IMG/VR virus record: IMGVR_UViG_3300049217_000020
Span: 1-39,364 of that record
Direction: 5' to 3' (one strand)
From: a virus
DNA length: 39,364 nt
Of the stretch, positions 1 through 7,680 are shown piece after piece. Each line of letters starts with the position of its first letter. The stretch's first letter is position 1. The position numbers and the translations under genes are program-made. The notes under the pieces were generated by a model that did not search any database, had not been told where the DNA came from, and saw only the letters and a program-made list of their open reading frames with translations.

Positions 1-15
1 TCCGGCGGTGATTCA

Positions 16-2127
16 ATGAGCATAAAAAAACTTCTTCTTCTGGTTTTGTTGTTCGTCTTTTCCGTTCCGGCATTTGCTCAACAAAGCAACGGGACAGGCT
101 CAAATCCCGCCACGTATCAATCGCTTTCGCTTTTTGCGCAATCGACAAATTGCTCGGTTGCGGCAAGCTGTATTTGGGAGAAGCTTCCATCAAACGCCTT
201 GACAACTGCCGTAACACTTTCTGGAACGTTCAGTGTTGTCGGGACCGTGGAAGCTTCAGGCGATGGCGGAACCACGTTTCCCGTCACGCTTGGCACATGC
301 AGCGCCGCAGGGACAACGACATATTCAGTCGGCGGGTATACCGACATCCGTTGCAGGATCACGACGTATACAAGCGGGGTGGCAATAGCAACGATCAATA
401 CGACGGTTAATACGGGGCCGCAAGGGCCTGCGGGGCCTGCGGGAGGCGGAGGCAGCGCACCCACAGGAACCGTCTACGTCCCAAGTTCGACAGTCACGAT
501 TTCACCATTGAATGCGGCGTACGGCGGAATTGCCGATGCGACTACGTTGACGGTGGACCTATCCAGCGGGGGAAGCACGCTTGTGTCGGCAGGTCTATTT
601 ACACCTTCTTTTGTCGGGAAGGTTGTTTTCTGCATGTTTAATAATTTTGGCAACGATGCGTTGGCATTGACCACCGTAACAGGCTATACCGATTCAAGCC
701 ATATCACCGTAGCGGGAACAATCGTCAACGCATTTGCGGGCGCGTCTTGTGCGTTTGCAAGTCAGAATTTTGCGACGGCCTTAAACGCCGCTACAGCGGC
801 TCTTCCTCCTGGTGGAACGTTAGTTGTGCCTTGCGGTTATATGATTATCTCTGGAGCAGCTAGAATCTTCACCACCTTTACCAATGCCGGTTCCGGTCCT
901 GTGAACATTCAGGGCTGTGCGAACGAGGGTTCTCATTTTATTATGGACTACGCAACGATGAGTACAACATCGCAACCGGCCATCAGTATGCCTAATTTAA
1001 GCTTAGATAGTTGGTTTACTGATATGACCTTTGACACTGTAGGGTCGGGTAATTTTCAGCCGGGAGCTTCCATCCAAACCCTAATTAACCTCTCAGGCGG
1101 GCACGTTCAAAATATAGATGTGAATAATTGGAACTCTTCGGGAGGCTTCTGTTTCACGACCAACACAGATGGTTCGACTTGGCGCAATGTAACATCGTCA
1201 GTGGGGGGTTGTGATATTCCCTTACACCTATTCAATGGGTCAGTTACGCTGATTCAAGATGGTGTGCGTGGCATAGTTGGCGCGACAGCCTCTATAAAGA
1301 TTGAGGGCCAAGAAACTGGCGATTCTCTCATTGGCGGGAGGTATTTAAACGGAATTATCATCAATGGAGCTTCTGGTAATTCTAGCAACATAAATTTTTA
1401 TAACGTAACTGCGGGACCAGCAGCAAGTAATTGTAGCGTAAGTATGTTGACTAACTCTTCTCCAACACACGCTATCTGGACGGGTGGTTCTATTACGGCG
1501 GCTCTTTCAGGAAACTCTACGGGCGTCTGTCTTGCCTCTAATACATTTTTCCACTCTACCAATGCTGAAATAGATTCTGTAGGCACCGGCTTCGCTGTCA
1601 ATGCTTCCTCTGGTTCTGGGTTTTACGATAGTGGGACTTACTCTTTCATGACAGGAGCGGGGTTTTTTACTGGAGCTGGTTCCCTCAATGGCAAGTCAAC
1701 GCTCACAGGGTCAGCTTATACCAATGCTACGACATCGTTCACTAACGTAGTAGGTAGTACAGGTTCGGCCTTTCAGTGGTATGTTTTACCGAATCAAAAT
1801 TTAAACGTCACCTGCCATCTTTATTATCAAGCGGCAGCTACAGGCGGGTTGAACATCGAGTTTATCGGACCGGCAAGCCCCACGTCGGTGGTATATGGAT
1901 TGAATGATCCTAACGCGGCTACCACTTTCAATTCGTCGGTAGCCACATCGTACAGCACGTCTCTCGGTCAAGTCGTATCCACAGCCAGCACCAACTTCGA
2001 TGCAACTGTCACTCTTAGCGTTGTGAATGGAACAACGGGAGGGGCTGTAAACTTGCTGGCAAAGGCTAGTGCTAACGTGGCGAATGGTTTAACGATTCAA
2101 CCCGGAAGTTATTGTCAGTCTCAGTAG
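16..2127 (+). CDS. Tail fibre/tailspike-like beta-helix protein with Sec leader
   Basis: A 703-residue protein, probably a host-contact tail fibre or spike. Residues 1-22 look like a signal peptide: Lys-rich start, Leu-rich core and an AFA-Q cleavage site. A short collagen-like stretch, GPQGPAGPAG, lies near residues 134-143. From about 160 to 540 there are Gly/Ser/Asn-rich short beta repeats of the pectate-lyase-like beta-helix kind. The last 130 residues form a separate beta-rich domain of the sort found at phage fibre tips. It starts at the first ATG; the Shine-Dalgarno site is weak, but translation is probably coupled to an upstream frame through an ATGA overlap if the genome is circular. 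The next gene follows after 26 bases. No catalytic residues are identifiable. The fibre role is inferred from context and composition; the Sec leader is unusual for a virion protein. Confidence 0.75.
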   Translation: MSIKKLLLLVLLFVFSVPAFAQQSNGTGSNPATYQSLSLFAQSTNCSVAASCIWEKLPSNALTTAVTLSGTFSVVGTVEASGDGGTTFPVTLGTCSAAGTTTYSVGGYTDIRCRITTYTSGVAIATINTTVNTGPQGPAGPAGGGGSAPTGTVYVPSSTVTISPLNAAYGGIADATTLTVDLSSGGSTLVSAGLFTPSFVGKVVFCMFNNFGNDALALTTVTGYTDSSHITVAGTIVNAFAGASCAFASQNFATALNAATAALPPGGTLVVPCGYMIISGAARIFTTFTNAGSGPVNIQGCANEGSHFIMDYATMSTTSQPAISMPNLSLDSWFTDMTFDTVGSGNFQPGASIQTLINLSGGHVQNIDVNNWNSSGGFCFTTNTDGSTWRNVTSSVGGCDIPLHLFNGSVTLIQDGVRGIVGATASIKIEGQETGDSLIGGRYLNGIIINGASGNSSNINFYNVTAGPAASNCSVSMLTNSSPTHAIWTGGSITAALSGNSTGVCLASNTFFHSTNAEIDSVGTGFAVNASSGSGFYDSGTYSFMTGAGFFTGAGSLNGKSTLTGSAYTNATTSFTNVVGSTGSAFQWYVLPNQNLNVTCHLYYQAAATGGLNIEFIGPASPTSVVYGLNDPNAATTFNSSVATSYSTSLGQVVSTASTNFDATVTLSVVNGTTGGAVNLLAKASANVANGLTIQPGSYCQSQ

Positions 2128-2153
2128 CAAGCCCAGACCCGGAAAAGAGAATC

Positions 2154-3326
2154 ATGGTCATATTTGAAAAGTTGACTCCAAGGGAAAACCAAGTGGCGAA
2201 TCTGGTTTTGGAGTGCCTTTCCGATAAGGAAATAGCGCCAAAACTCAATATCACGGAGAGAACGGTGGCTTACCACATGGACCATATTTACAGGAAGTAT
2301 GGATTCGAGATTGGTCAAGATCATTCTCGCACCATGAGATCCAAGATCGTCCTGCGCCTGGCGAAGGCGGCCGGGGTCCTTGCGGCGTGTTTGATTCTGT
2401 GTGTGGTGCCAGCGCGCGCGCAGAACTCGGCGAAGCACTCGGCGACGATAACGTGGGATCAGCCAACTCAACCTACGGGCGAGGTTATTACCTCGACGAA
2501 CATCTACCGCGACTCGAATATGCTGGCAAACGTGCCCGTGGTTATGCCCGAGTATGTTGATTCCGCTGTGAATACCGGCGAAACTCACGCATATTCGCTT
2601 TCTAACGTCGATACGATGGGCGTTGAGAGTGCTCTCTCCGTTCCTCCAATTACCGTAACAATTCCGGGATCCGCTCCTCCGCCTCCCACATGCACGACCA
2701 TCGCGGTAGGATGCCGTATCTCAGTGAACTCTACGGCCAACATTCGAGCAACCGCGCCCAACAACGCCTTTGGAGCATTGCTTGGCACCGAGCCGGGGGG
2801 CGCTCTAGGAACCGTCACAATCGTTTCCACGGCGACCATACCGAATTGCTCGGGCTGCGTGTGGATTCAGGTGCACTTCGATACCTGCACAGGTGCGGCG
2901 CTAGTCGCTGCGAAATGCCAAGGGTACATGGGCAGCAACAACATGACGCTCGTCAATACGGCGCCGGTCGTCGCGGTCGCAATTACCCCTAAAACGGCCG
3001 CGCTGACAATCGGCCAATCCCAGCAATTCACGGCTGTGGTGACGAACGCTACCGATACAAGCGCGACGTGGAGCAGCGATGCTCCCGGGGGATTATTTGC
3101 GGCGTCAACGTCGGGCACATTTACGGTGACCGCTACCAGCAATGCGGATTCCACGAAATCGGCGACAGCTACAGTGACGGTGACTGCACCGGCACCAAAT
3201 CCCACGGTGAGCACATCAGGCAATATCATCACGCTTGTTCCGACGAACATTCCGCCGGGAACCGCCTACACATGCAGCATCGTGGTTGACAAAGTAACGG
3301 TAACTTGTTCAGGATTGACCCAATGA
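2154..3326 (+). CDS. LuxR-type HTH fused to a membrane/signal segment and FN3, SH3 and Ig-like domains
   Basis: A 390-residue protein with a surprising order of parts. Residues 7-52 are a clear GerE/LuxR-type HTH, opening LTPRE and carrying SDKEIAPKLNITERTV. Residues 61-89 are a basic, then hydrophobic stretch ending ARA-Q, which can be a signal peptide or an N-in transmembrane anchor. About 95-170 resembles FN3 (TITWDQP, IYRDS, GVESALS). About 187-267 resembles a bacterial SH3 domain, and 272-345 a BIG2 Ig-like domain (ITPKTAALTIGQSQQFTA). The ATG at 2154 follows GGAAAAGAG. An in-frame ATG at 2334 could start the secreted part alone, but its ribosome site is poor. The stop overlaps the next ATG (ATGA). 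Two readings are possible: a ToxR-like membrane regulator, or a secreted tail/surface protein with an upstream HTH extension. Confidence 0.7.
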   Translation: MVIFEKLTPRENQVANLVLECLSDKEIAPKLNITERTVAYHMDHIYRKYGFEIGQDHSRTMRSKIVLRLAKAAGVLAACLILCVVPARAQNSAKHSATITWDQPTQPTGEVITSTNIYRDSNMLANVPVVMPEYVDSAVNTGETHAYSLSNVDTMGVESALSVPPITVTIPGSAPPPPTCTTIAVGCRISVNSTANIRATAPNNAFGALLGTEPGGALGTVTIVSTATIPNCSGCVWIQVHFDTCTGAALVAAKCQGYMGSNNMTLVNTAPVVAVAITPKTAALTIGQSQQFTAVVTNATDTSATWSSDAPGGLFAASTSGTFTVTATSNADSTKSATATVTVTAPAPNPTVSTSGNIITLVPTNIPPGTAYTCSIVVDKVTVTCSGLTQ

Positions 3327-3634
3327 AACGCTGGCAGGACTTTCTCGACTCACTATCCACTAAAGGCGGCAATGTATTCATGCTGTTTACCTGCCTCTGT
3401 TTTCTTTACATGGTTTTGATTCACGTTGTGCACGATCAAAAAGACTCGATGCTCGTCAACGTTGTTCACGACATGGTAGTAGGTTTCGGCGGCGCTCTGC
3501 TTGGTGGATTAAGTGGAAGTTCCAGCAAGCAGCAAATGGTGGACAGGGTTGAAACAGCACTGAGTGGGCAAGCTCATCCACAAGTCATCATCTCCACGGA
3601 GCAACCGAATGGCGACAAGCCTGTTAAACCCTAA
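3323..3634 (+). CDS. Holin-like small membrane protein
   Basis: A 103-residue protein starting in an ATGA overlap with the preceding gene, with AGGA upstream. Residues about 17-37 (NVFMLFTCLCFLYMVLIHVV) form a strong transmembrane helix. A second, weaker hydrophobic segment rich in Val/Gly/Ala spans about 45-65. The C-terminus is polar and charged. Small size, two possible membrane segments and a place two genes before the lysozyme make a holin the best guess. No specific holin family is recognised, so an antiholin or another membrane accessory protein remains possible. Confidence 0.5.
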   Translation: MKRWQDFLDSLSTKGGNVFMLFTCLCFLYMVLIHVVHDQKDSMLVNVVHDMVVGFGGALLGGLSGSSSKQQMVDRVETALSGQAHPQVIISTEQPNGDKPVKP

Positions 3635-3908
3635 GCCCGAGTCGGGGCTGCGATTCGATTTGTCAATCAGCCTGGGGACCATTGTCCAGATTGCTACCAT
3701 CGTGGTGCTGGGAATTGTCGGGTACACCACGATCCAGAATAATCAGGAACAATTCAAGGCCGACCAGGCGCAGATGCGGATGCAGATCGACAAGCTGGCC
3801 GAGCGCGAGCAGTCATCGGCGGAACTGAGCGCACGCGAGGCAGCCATCATCGACACTGTGGAGCGGCGTATCGGGCGCATCGAGGCGGTTGAGGATCGGA
3901 GAAAGTGA
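3609..3908 (+). CDS. Membrane-anchored coiled-coil protein, spanin-like
   Basis: A 99-residue protein with ATG at 3609 preceded by CGGAG. It overlaps the holin-like gene by 26 bases, and its TGA ends one base before the lysozyme ATG. Residues about 20-40 (IVQIATIVVLGIVGYTTI) form one transmembrane helix. The remainder is a charged helix rich in Gln, Glu and Arg with heptad character, predicted as a periplasmic coiled coil. This shape (N-terminal anchor plus coiled coil, in a lysis cassette) resembles an inner-membrane spanin. No partner lipoprotein (o-spanin) was found nested or nearby, so the role is inferred from position only. Confidence 0.45.
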   Translation: MATSLLNPKPESGLRFDLSISLGTIVQIATIVVLGIVGYTTIQNNQEQFKADQAQMRMQIDKLAEREQSSAELSAREAAIIDTVERRIGRIEAVEDRRK

Positions 3909-3909
3909 C

Positions 3910-4320
3910 ATGGACATTATCAGCCAACTGAAGCGCGATGAAGGTACATCCCAATTTCCTTACAAGGACACCGCTGGAAAGCTCACGATAGGCGTGGGAC
4001 GCAACCTCTCTGATGTTGGCTTGTACCCCGATGAAATCGACTACCTGCTGACAGCGGACGTGGGGCGCGTGCGAGCAGCGCTATCACGCAACATTGGATG
4101 GTTTGGCGGACTCGACGTTGTGCGGCAGAGCGCCTTAATCAATATGGGATTTAATCTTGGAGTTAACGGGCTTCTCGGGTTCCCGAACATGCTGGCGGCG
4201 TTCGCGCGTGAAGACTGGAACGATGCGGCGAATGAGATGCTCGATTCGATGTGGGCGAAGCAGGTAGGCGACCGCGCACAACGGCTGGCAACGCAGATTA
4301 AGACTGGACAGTGGGTGTAA
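3910..4320 (+). CDS. Endolysin, T4-type lysozyme (glycoside hydrolase 24)
   Basis: A 136-residue muramidase predicted to cleave the MurNAc-GlcNAc bond of peptidoglycan at lysis. With ATG at 3910 (preceded by GGAG), the catalytic residues fall at Glu11, Asp20 and Thr26, the spacing of the T4 lysozyme triad: KRDEG, YKDT, LTIGVG. The C-terminal half has helices and a QSALINMGFNLG motif typical of the family. It is somewhat shorter than T4 lysozyme (164 residues). No signal peptide is present, so release would need the upstream holin-like protein. It is the last plus-strand gene before the convergent minus-strand block. Confidence 0.92.
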   Translation: MDIISQLKRDEGTSQFPYKDTAGKLTIGVGRNLSDVGLYPDEIDYLLTADVGRVRAALSRNIGWFGGLDVVRQSALINMGFNLGVNGLLGFPNMLAAFAREDWNDAANEMLDSMWAKQVGDRAQRLATQIKTGQWV

Positions 4321-4343
4321 TGTTCTCCGCTTGACTCCTCACC

Positions 4344-4437
4344 GCCCCCGCGAGCGCCTCACCTACGCTTGTGGGGGCCTCCCCATTTAACATTACGGCA
4401 ATGGCGGTTCAGGGTTTCAGCCCTTGCCGCCATCGCC
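4344..4437. terminator. Two hairpins between convergent genes, probable bidirectional terminator
   Basis: The first hairpin pairs GCCCCC (4344-4349) with GGGGGC (4373-4378) and, inside it, AGCG with CGCT. The second pairs GGCAATGGCGG (4397-4407) with CCGCCATCGCC (4427-4437) with one mismatch, plus an inner CAGGG/CCCTTG stem. They sit between the ends of the lysozyme and the first minus-strand gene. Neither is followed by a good T run on either strand, so intrinsic termination is likely but not certain. Confidence 0.5.
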
Positions 4438-4480
4438 TCGCCCGTCAGAACGATTCCCAGCGTTTTGACGGGATGTCGGT

Positions 4481-4843
4481 TTAGGCCCCCGGCACCGTTG
4501 TTGCCTGCGCCTTCACGATTGGCAGGGCCTCCTTGATCTTGTCGATAGCCGTTTGGTCGAGGCCGATGTTGGCGAGGTTTGTTTGCATTGCCGCATCGGT
4601 CGAACCAACTGCCGCGAACAGTTTTGCCATGCCGGCCTCGATGGCCGCCGCCACCTTTCCGGCGCCTGGATAAATCTGGTCGGCCAGCGCGTTCGCCACA
4701 TTCTCGATTGAATCGACTTCCGGGGCAATCTTCTGTTCCTGACTTGCGGCCCAATGGATTGCAGCCTTAAGTTTCGATGCCCCTGTGACGAAAACGTGTG
4801 CCACTTTGCCGAGGTCTGTTTCAATTACCGTTGCGATGCTCAT
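4481..4843 (-). CDS. Hypothetical helical protein
   Basis: A 120-residue protein of unknown function, last gene of the leftward block. It is rich in Ala, Ile and Lys and appears wholly helical (KLKAAIHWAASQEQKIAPEV, VAAAIEAGMAKLFAAVG). There is no signal peptide or membrane segment. The start is taken at the ATG at 4843 because GGAGG lies 8 bases before it. An in-frame ATG at 4858 overlaps that GGAGG (ATGGAGG), an arrangement also seen before two other early genes. A virion-associated or host-interaction role cannot be told apart from the sequence. Confidence 0.65.
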   Translation of the reverse strand: MSIATVIETDLGKVAHVFVTGASKLKAAIHWAASQEQKIAPEVDSIENVANALADQIYPGAGKVAAAIEAGMAKLFAAVGSTDAAMQTNLANIGLDQTAIDKIKEALPIVKAQATTVPGA

Positions 4844-4913
4844 GCGTGGTGCCTCCATTTTCAGATTTGTAGTTCTGATTCGTTAAACTTTTTCATGCGT
4901 CATGTAATACCAC

Positions 4914-5567
4914 TTAGTTTTTACTTCCAATATCTATTTCCCCCAGAATTTCTCGTTCCAGTGCTCCAAACTTGTCGTTTTCACGTTTCACGTTACCGAA
5001 TAAAGCCACCACCCAGAGACGTTCACCCTTCCACTTGTCGGGATTCATAGTTGCGTGCAATGTTCCCACGCTGCAAAGTTTAAGTGGCCCAGAGCTGTTG
5101 TGCGTGATTCCCGGTGCGGCTGGCTCTAATTCCGTTCCGCTATTACACGGCAATCCTTTTTTATCGGACTTCCAAAACGCGATTGCTGAGGAGCTATTCC
5201 AAATAGCTTCGAGTCGGCTGCGCTGTTTTTCTGTCCATTTAACAATCGTGGATTGAAAAACAGACATCCAATAACCGGAACTGGAACCGTCACCGAAACC
5301 TTGACCGGAACCGTCACTGGAACCGGAACTGTAACCGAAACCGTCACCGGAACCGGAACTGTAACCGAAACCGTAACCGGAACCGTCACTGGAACCGTAA
5401 CCGTAACCGCCGGAACCGTAACCGAAACCTTGACCGGAACCGTGACCGGAACCGGAACTGTAACCGAAACCGGAACTGGAACCGTCACTGGAACCGTAAC
5501 CGGAACTGGAACTGGAACTGGAACTGGAAAGTACCCACTCTGGCAATGATACGAATTTTAACTCCAC
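4914..5567 (-). CDS. Gly-X dipeptide repeat protein with conserved C-terminal phage domain
   Basis: A 217-residue protein. The start is a GTG at 5567 with GGGAGAAGG just upstream, overlapping the preceding gene by 10 bases. After a short lead (ELKFVSLPEWVLSS) comes a poly-Ser run. Then about 85 residues are almost entirely Gly alternating with Ser, Tyr, Phe, Asp or Gln (for example SGYGFGYSSGSGDGFGYSS). The C-terminal 115 residues form a globular domain beginning near YWMSVFQSTIVKWT and containing CSVGTLHAT, KWKGERLWVVALFG and GALEREILGE. I recognise that domain from phage hypothetical proteins, without a known function. The repeat resembles aromatic-Gly low-complexity segments. Function unknown. 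Confidence 0.75.
   Translation of the reverse strand: MELKFVSLPEWVLSSSSSSSSSGYGSSDGSSSGFGYSSGSGHGSGQGFGYGSGGYGYGSSDGSGYGFGYSSGSGDGFGYSSGSSDGSGQGFGDGSSSGYWMSVFQSTIVKWTEKQRSRLEAIWNSSSAIAFWKSDKKGLPCNSGTELEPAAPGITHNSSGPLKLCSVGTLHATMNPDKWKGERLWVVALFGNVKRENDKFGALEREILGEIDIGSKN
5269..5529. repeat. Imperfect hexanucleotide tandem repeat encoding Gly-X dipeptides
   Basis: About 43 consecutive hexamers of the plus-strand forms GGAACC, GTAACC, GAAACC, GTCACC and TTGACC run in phase through the gene at 4914-5567, interrupted once by a 3-base unit (GCC, around 5407-5412). Read on the minus strand they are GGTTCC, GGTTAC and GGTTTC: Gly-Ser, Gly-Tyr, Gly-Phe. Most variation is at one position of the second codon. 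Higher-order copies of 24-30 bases recur, so length change by slippage or recombination is likely. Confidence 0.9.
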
Positions 5568-5848
5568 GGGGCCTTCTCCCACTTGATTACAGCCTCTGGT
5601 GAAACTTCCGTTACCGATGTTACCTGCCGCACTTCTATGTCTACGGCGGGACCAATCCTGCAATTCGATGAAGGTCCGTGAGAAGCTAGGCCCATAAATC
5701 CGCGTAAATCGGTAGACCAATACACGCACAGTCTTCCATTTCGCAATTTAATTGTATCGCCGGATGTTTCGGTTGCGTAACCAAAAAATACGCCTTTATA
5801 AGCCGTTGTTACCAAAACAGCCCGCTCTTTTAGTGCCTTCTTCGACAT
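5558..5848 (-). CDS. Small conserved phage protein (DUF6948-like)
   Basis: A 96-residue protein with ATG at 5848 and a strong AGGAGG six bases upstream. It has a compact beta-rich pattern: AVLVTTAYKGVFFGYA, then RLCVYWSTDLRGFMGLASHG, then IGPAVDIEVRQVTSVTEV and a Trp-rich end. I recognise this pattern from phage and prophage small proteins grouped as DUF6948, which have no assigned function. It overlaps the next gene downstream by 10 bases and follows a membrane protein gene by 18 bases, so it is part of the leftward operon. Confidence 0.7.
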   Translation of the reverse strand: MSKKALKERAVLVTTAYKGVFFGYATETSGDTIKLRNGRLCVYWSTDLRGFMGLASHGPSSNCRIGPAVDIEVRQVTSVTEVSPEAVIKWEKAPWS

Positions 5849-5866
5849 TTTGATCCTCCTTTTAAT

Positions 5867-6556
5867 TTAAAATCCAATTGCCAATCGTACACTCCCTGTC
5901 CAACTCAGGATTGTCTTGATCGTGTTCTTGATTCCCCGAGCCGGAGCAAGTTCCCTGTGCGTGAATGCCGCTACGTCTGCCGATGTTGCCTCAAGGTTCG
6001 CGCTTGTTCCCGCAAGATGCTGTGATGTTTCAGCCATGCTTGAAATGGCCGGCCTCGCTGATTCCTCAAGGTCTGTGAATTTGCCGAGAATGGGCTTGAT
6101 GCCGGCTACTTCCTCGGTGAGGGCATTTTCAAGGGGAAGTATACCCCTAACATCACTATCGACAGAACCCAAAACCACATGACTATCATGGCCAATGCCA
6201 CGAACGGCGCTATCCGTAGAACCCAGAACAGCCACCACATTCGGTAGGATATTTGCATTGAGTTGTGTCAGCGCCCCTTTCTTTCCGTTTAGGTTCAGGT
6301 CCGTGTGGATGACCAGATCGTGAATGTCGGCGGTGGTCTTGCGTGTCTCTTGGAGCTGGGCGTCGAGATGCGCCTGCTCGGATGCGATGCCGGTTAGCGT
6401 GCCGCTTGTCAGAGCTTGCACACTCATGGCGAGGCTTTCGGAGGACTTGGCTACTCGCATAGCGTCGGCGTGGATGTCTTTCTGCAGGAAGCCCAGCAAT
6501 ATGATCAGCGCGACCAGCCAGCAAGCCTTGAATTCGCGGTACTGGTTTTCGTTCAT
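5867..6556 (-). CDS. Membrane-anchored helical protein
   Basis: A 229-residue protein whose ATG overlaps the stop of the preceding gene (ATGA). Residues about 12-25 (CWLVALIILLGFLQ) form an N-terminal transmembrane helix. The rest is a long, mostly helical stretch with repeated hydrophobic/Ser-Thr patterns: two related units GSTDSAVRGIG and GSVDSDVRGIL, and later LAGTSANLEATSADVAAFTH. This organisation resembles proteins with an inner-membrane anchor and an extended coiled-coil ectodomain. No family was recognised. It could act in superinfection control or host envelope remodelling, but that is only a guess. Confidence 0.65.
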   Translation of the reverse strand: MNENQYREFKACWLVALIILLGFLQKDIHADAMRVAKSSESLAMSVQALTSGTLTGIASEQAHLDAQLQETRKTTADIHDLVIHTDLNLNGKKGALTQLNANILPNVVAVLGSTDSAVRGIGHDSHVVLGSVDSDVRGILPLENALTEEVAGIKPILGKFTDLEESARPAISSMAETSQHLAGTSANLEATSADVAAFTHRELAPARGIKNTIKTILSWTGSVRLAIGF

Positions 6557-6888
6557 AGCTTGCTCGCATTCTCGCTGATCAATTTTTCAAGCAAGGCTTG
6601 GGCCTCTTGGCTGCCGTCGTAGTCGCCACAGATGTTTCGCAACTTCAACGCTTCCCAAGATGTCTCTTCCGGCTCCCATTGACCCTCTAGGCCGTAGCAA
6701 GAACAGTGCGACCCGTTTACTTCCTGCAATTTACCGTTCTTTTCGAATATCACAAGCGAATCTCCGCAGTAGTGGCCATACCCGTACCACGCAAGGTGGA
6801 CTTTCGCCCCATCCAGTGCGTCTTTCGGGGCATAGTATTGCTCTATGACATCCTCGATTGATTTGAATTCCTGAATGTATTCGCTCAT
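6553..6888 (-). CDS. Hypothetical protein, Cys/Trp-rich, conserved in phages
   Basis: A 111-residue acidic protein. ATG at 6888 overlaps the TGA of the upstream gene (ATGA) and is preceded by GGGACG. Notable segments are EDVIEQYYAPKDALDGAKVH, WYGYGHYCGDSLVIFEKNGK and VNGSHCSCYGLEGQWEPEET. The region from GKLQEVNGSHCSCYGLEGQW is familiar from phage hypothetical proteins. It has no signal peptide or catalytic signature. The tight start-stop overlaps on both sides place it in one polycistron. Confidence 0.65.
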   Translation of the reverse strand: MSEYIQEFKSIEDVIEQYYAPKDALDGAKVHLAWYGYGHYCGDSLVIFEKNGKLQEVNGSHCSCYGLEGQWEPEETSWEALKLRNICGDYDGSQEAQALLEKLISENASKL

Positions 6889-7394
6889 CGTCCCGTGTTC
6901 CTTATCGTCAGCACAGTACCCACCACATGCACCGCCGTGTTCCCCGCCATCGACATCCACCAATATCGATGTGTGAAGTCGGGCCTGGCTCCGAATGCTA
7001 TCGCGGCGTCGGCTTCGCGCTTGGCCCGGTAACTGGCATAGGATGTTACGACGTAAAAGAACTCGTTCACAGCATAGTAGCGTCCCCTCGATGGATGAGA
7101 ACCGAGAAGAGGATTAATTTCTGTTACGTGAGCATCTTTCATGGCGTATAAGCTATTCTCATTGTCGGCGATGGTGGCAAACTGCGATACGATTGCCCAT
7201 GCCGTATAGGCTCGATCCGCGGTTCGATGCGGGACAGGCAGGTTCAGCCGGATGCGTGCGCCTGTCGTATCGTCAATCAATTTCACGTTGACGCGCGGTA
7301 TCGGCTTCTCGGGCAGCTCCGCGCATTTCAGCCCTTGCGGGCACTGGGCGTGGGCTGTGGTGGCAAGTGCGAGAATCAGGACGGCTAGTTTCAT
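6885..7394 (-). CDS. Secreted hypothetical protein
   Basis: A 169-residue protein with ATG at 7394, GGAG 9 bases upstream. Residues 1-16 (MKLAVLILALATTAHA) are a textbook signal peptide with AHA-Q cleavage, so the product should be exported. The mature part begins with two Cys (QCPQGLKC), continues with KPIPRVNVKLIDDTTGARIR and a Tyr/Ala-rich middle, and ends with a weakly hydrophobic WWMSMAGNTAVHVVGTVL helix that could insert in a membrane. It is the only early-region protein with a clear Sec leader. A periplasmic role such as superinfection exclusion is possible but unsupported. Confidence 0.65.
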   Translation of the reverse strand: MKLAVLILALATTAHAQCPQGLKCAELPEKPIPRVNVKLIDDTTGARIRLNLPVPHRTADRAYTAWAIVSQFATIADNENSLYAMKDAHVTEINPLLGSHPSRGRYYAVNEFFYVVTSYASYRAKREADAAIAFGARPDFTHRYWWMSMAGNTAVHVVGTVLTIRNTGR

Positions 7395-7407
7395 TTTTTG
7401 ATGCTCC

Positions 7408-7665
7408 TTAGTCAGCCAGGATTTGATGCTCACACATCGCAAGAAAGGAATCCCCGGTCAATCGCCTTGCATCATCTGGATGCACTTGGAAATACCGAGT
7501 CGTTGTTTTGCACAATGGATCAGGTCCCCACGGTTGCGCAACAAGCACTCGGACTCTAATGATCTCTCCGGCGTTGGGGCCGTATTTCGTTGAGCCGTGA
7601 GCTTCAACGATACTTCTTTCCGGCGCAATCCTCACGGGCTGCCAGTCCAGTTCATTCTCAACCAT
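7408..7665 (-). CDS. Hypothetical protein
   Basis: An 85-residue soluble protein. ATG at 7665 has GGGAGG 6 bases upstream. The middle (GEIIRVRVLVAQPW) is beta-like, and the end (FQVHPDDARRLTGDSFLAMC) is helical. No family recognised. It sits in the leftward operon with a 13-base gap to the secreted protein gene. Confidence 0.6.
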   Translation of the reverse strand: MVENELDWQPVRIAPERSIVEAHGSTKYGPNAGEIIRVRVLVAQPWGPDPLCKTTTRYFQVHPDDARRLTGDSFLAMCEHQILAD

Positions 7666-7680
7666 TGTGGGCCTCCCGGC

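Noticed and set aside
2112-2153. Upstream TTG start for the HTH fusion gene
   Set aside because: It lies in the end of the preceding gene with no ribosome site; ATG 2154 has GGAAAAGAG.
5126-5549. Open frames giving Val-Pro-Val-Thr and Thr-Gly-Thr-Val repeats
   Set aside because: They are other-frame readings of the hexamer repeat in the gene at 4914-5567, which has the start, ribosome site and conserved domain.
5253-5549. CRISPR-like array
   Set aside because: Repeats are contiguous hexamers without spacers and lie in a coding gene; no cas genes.
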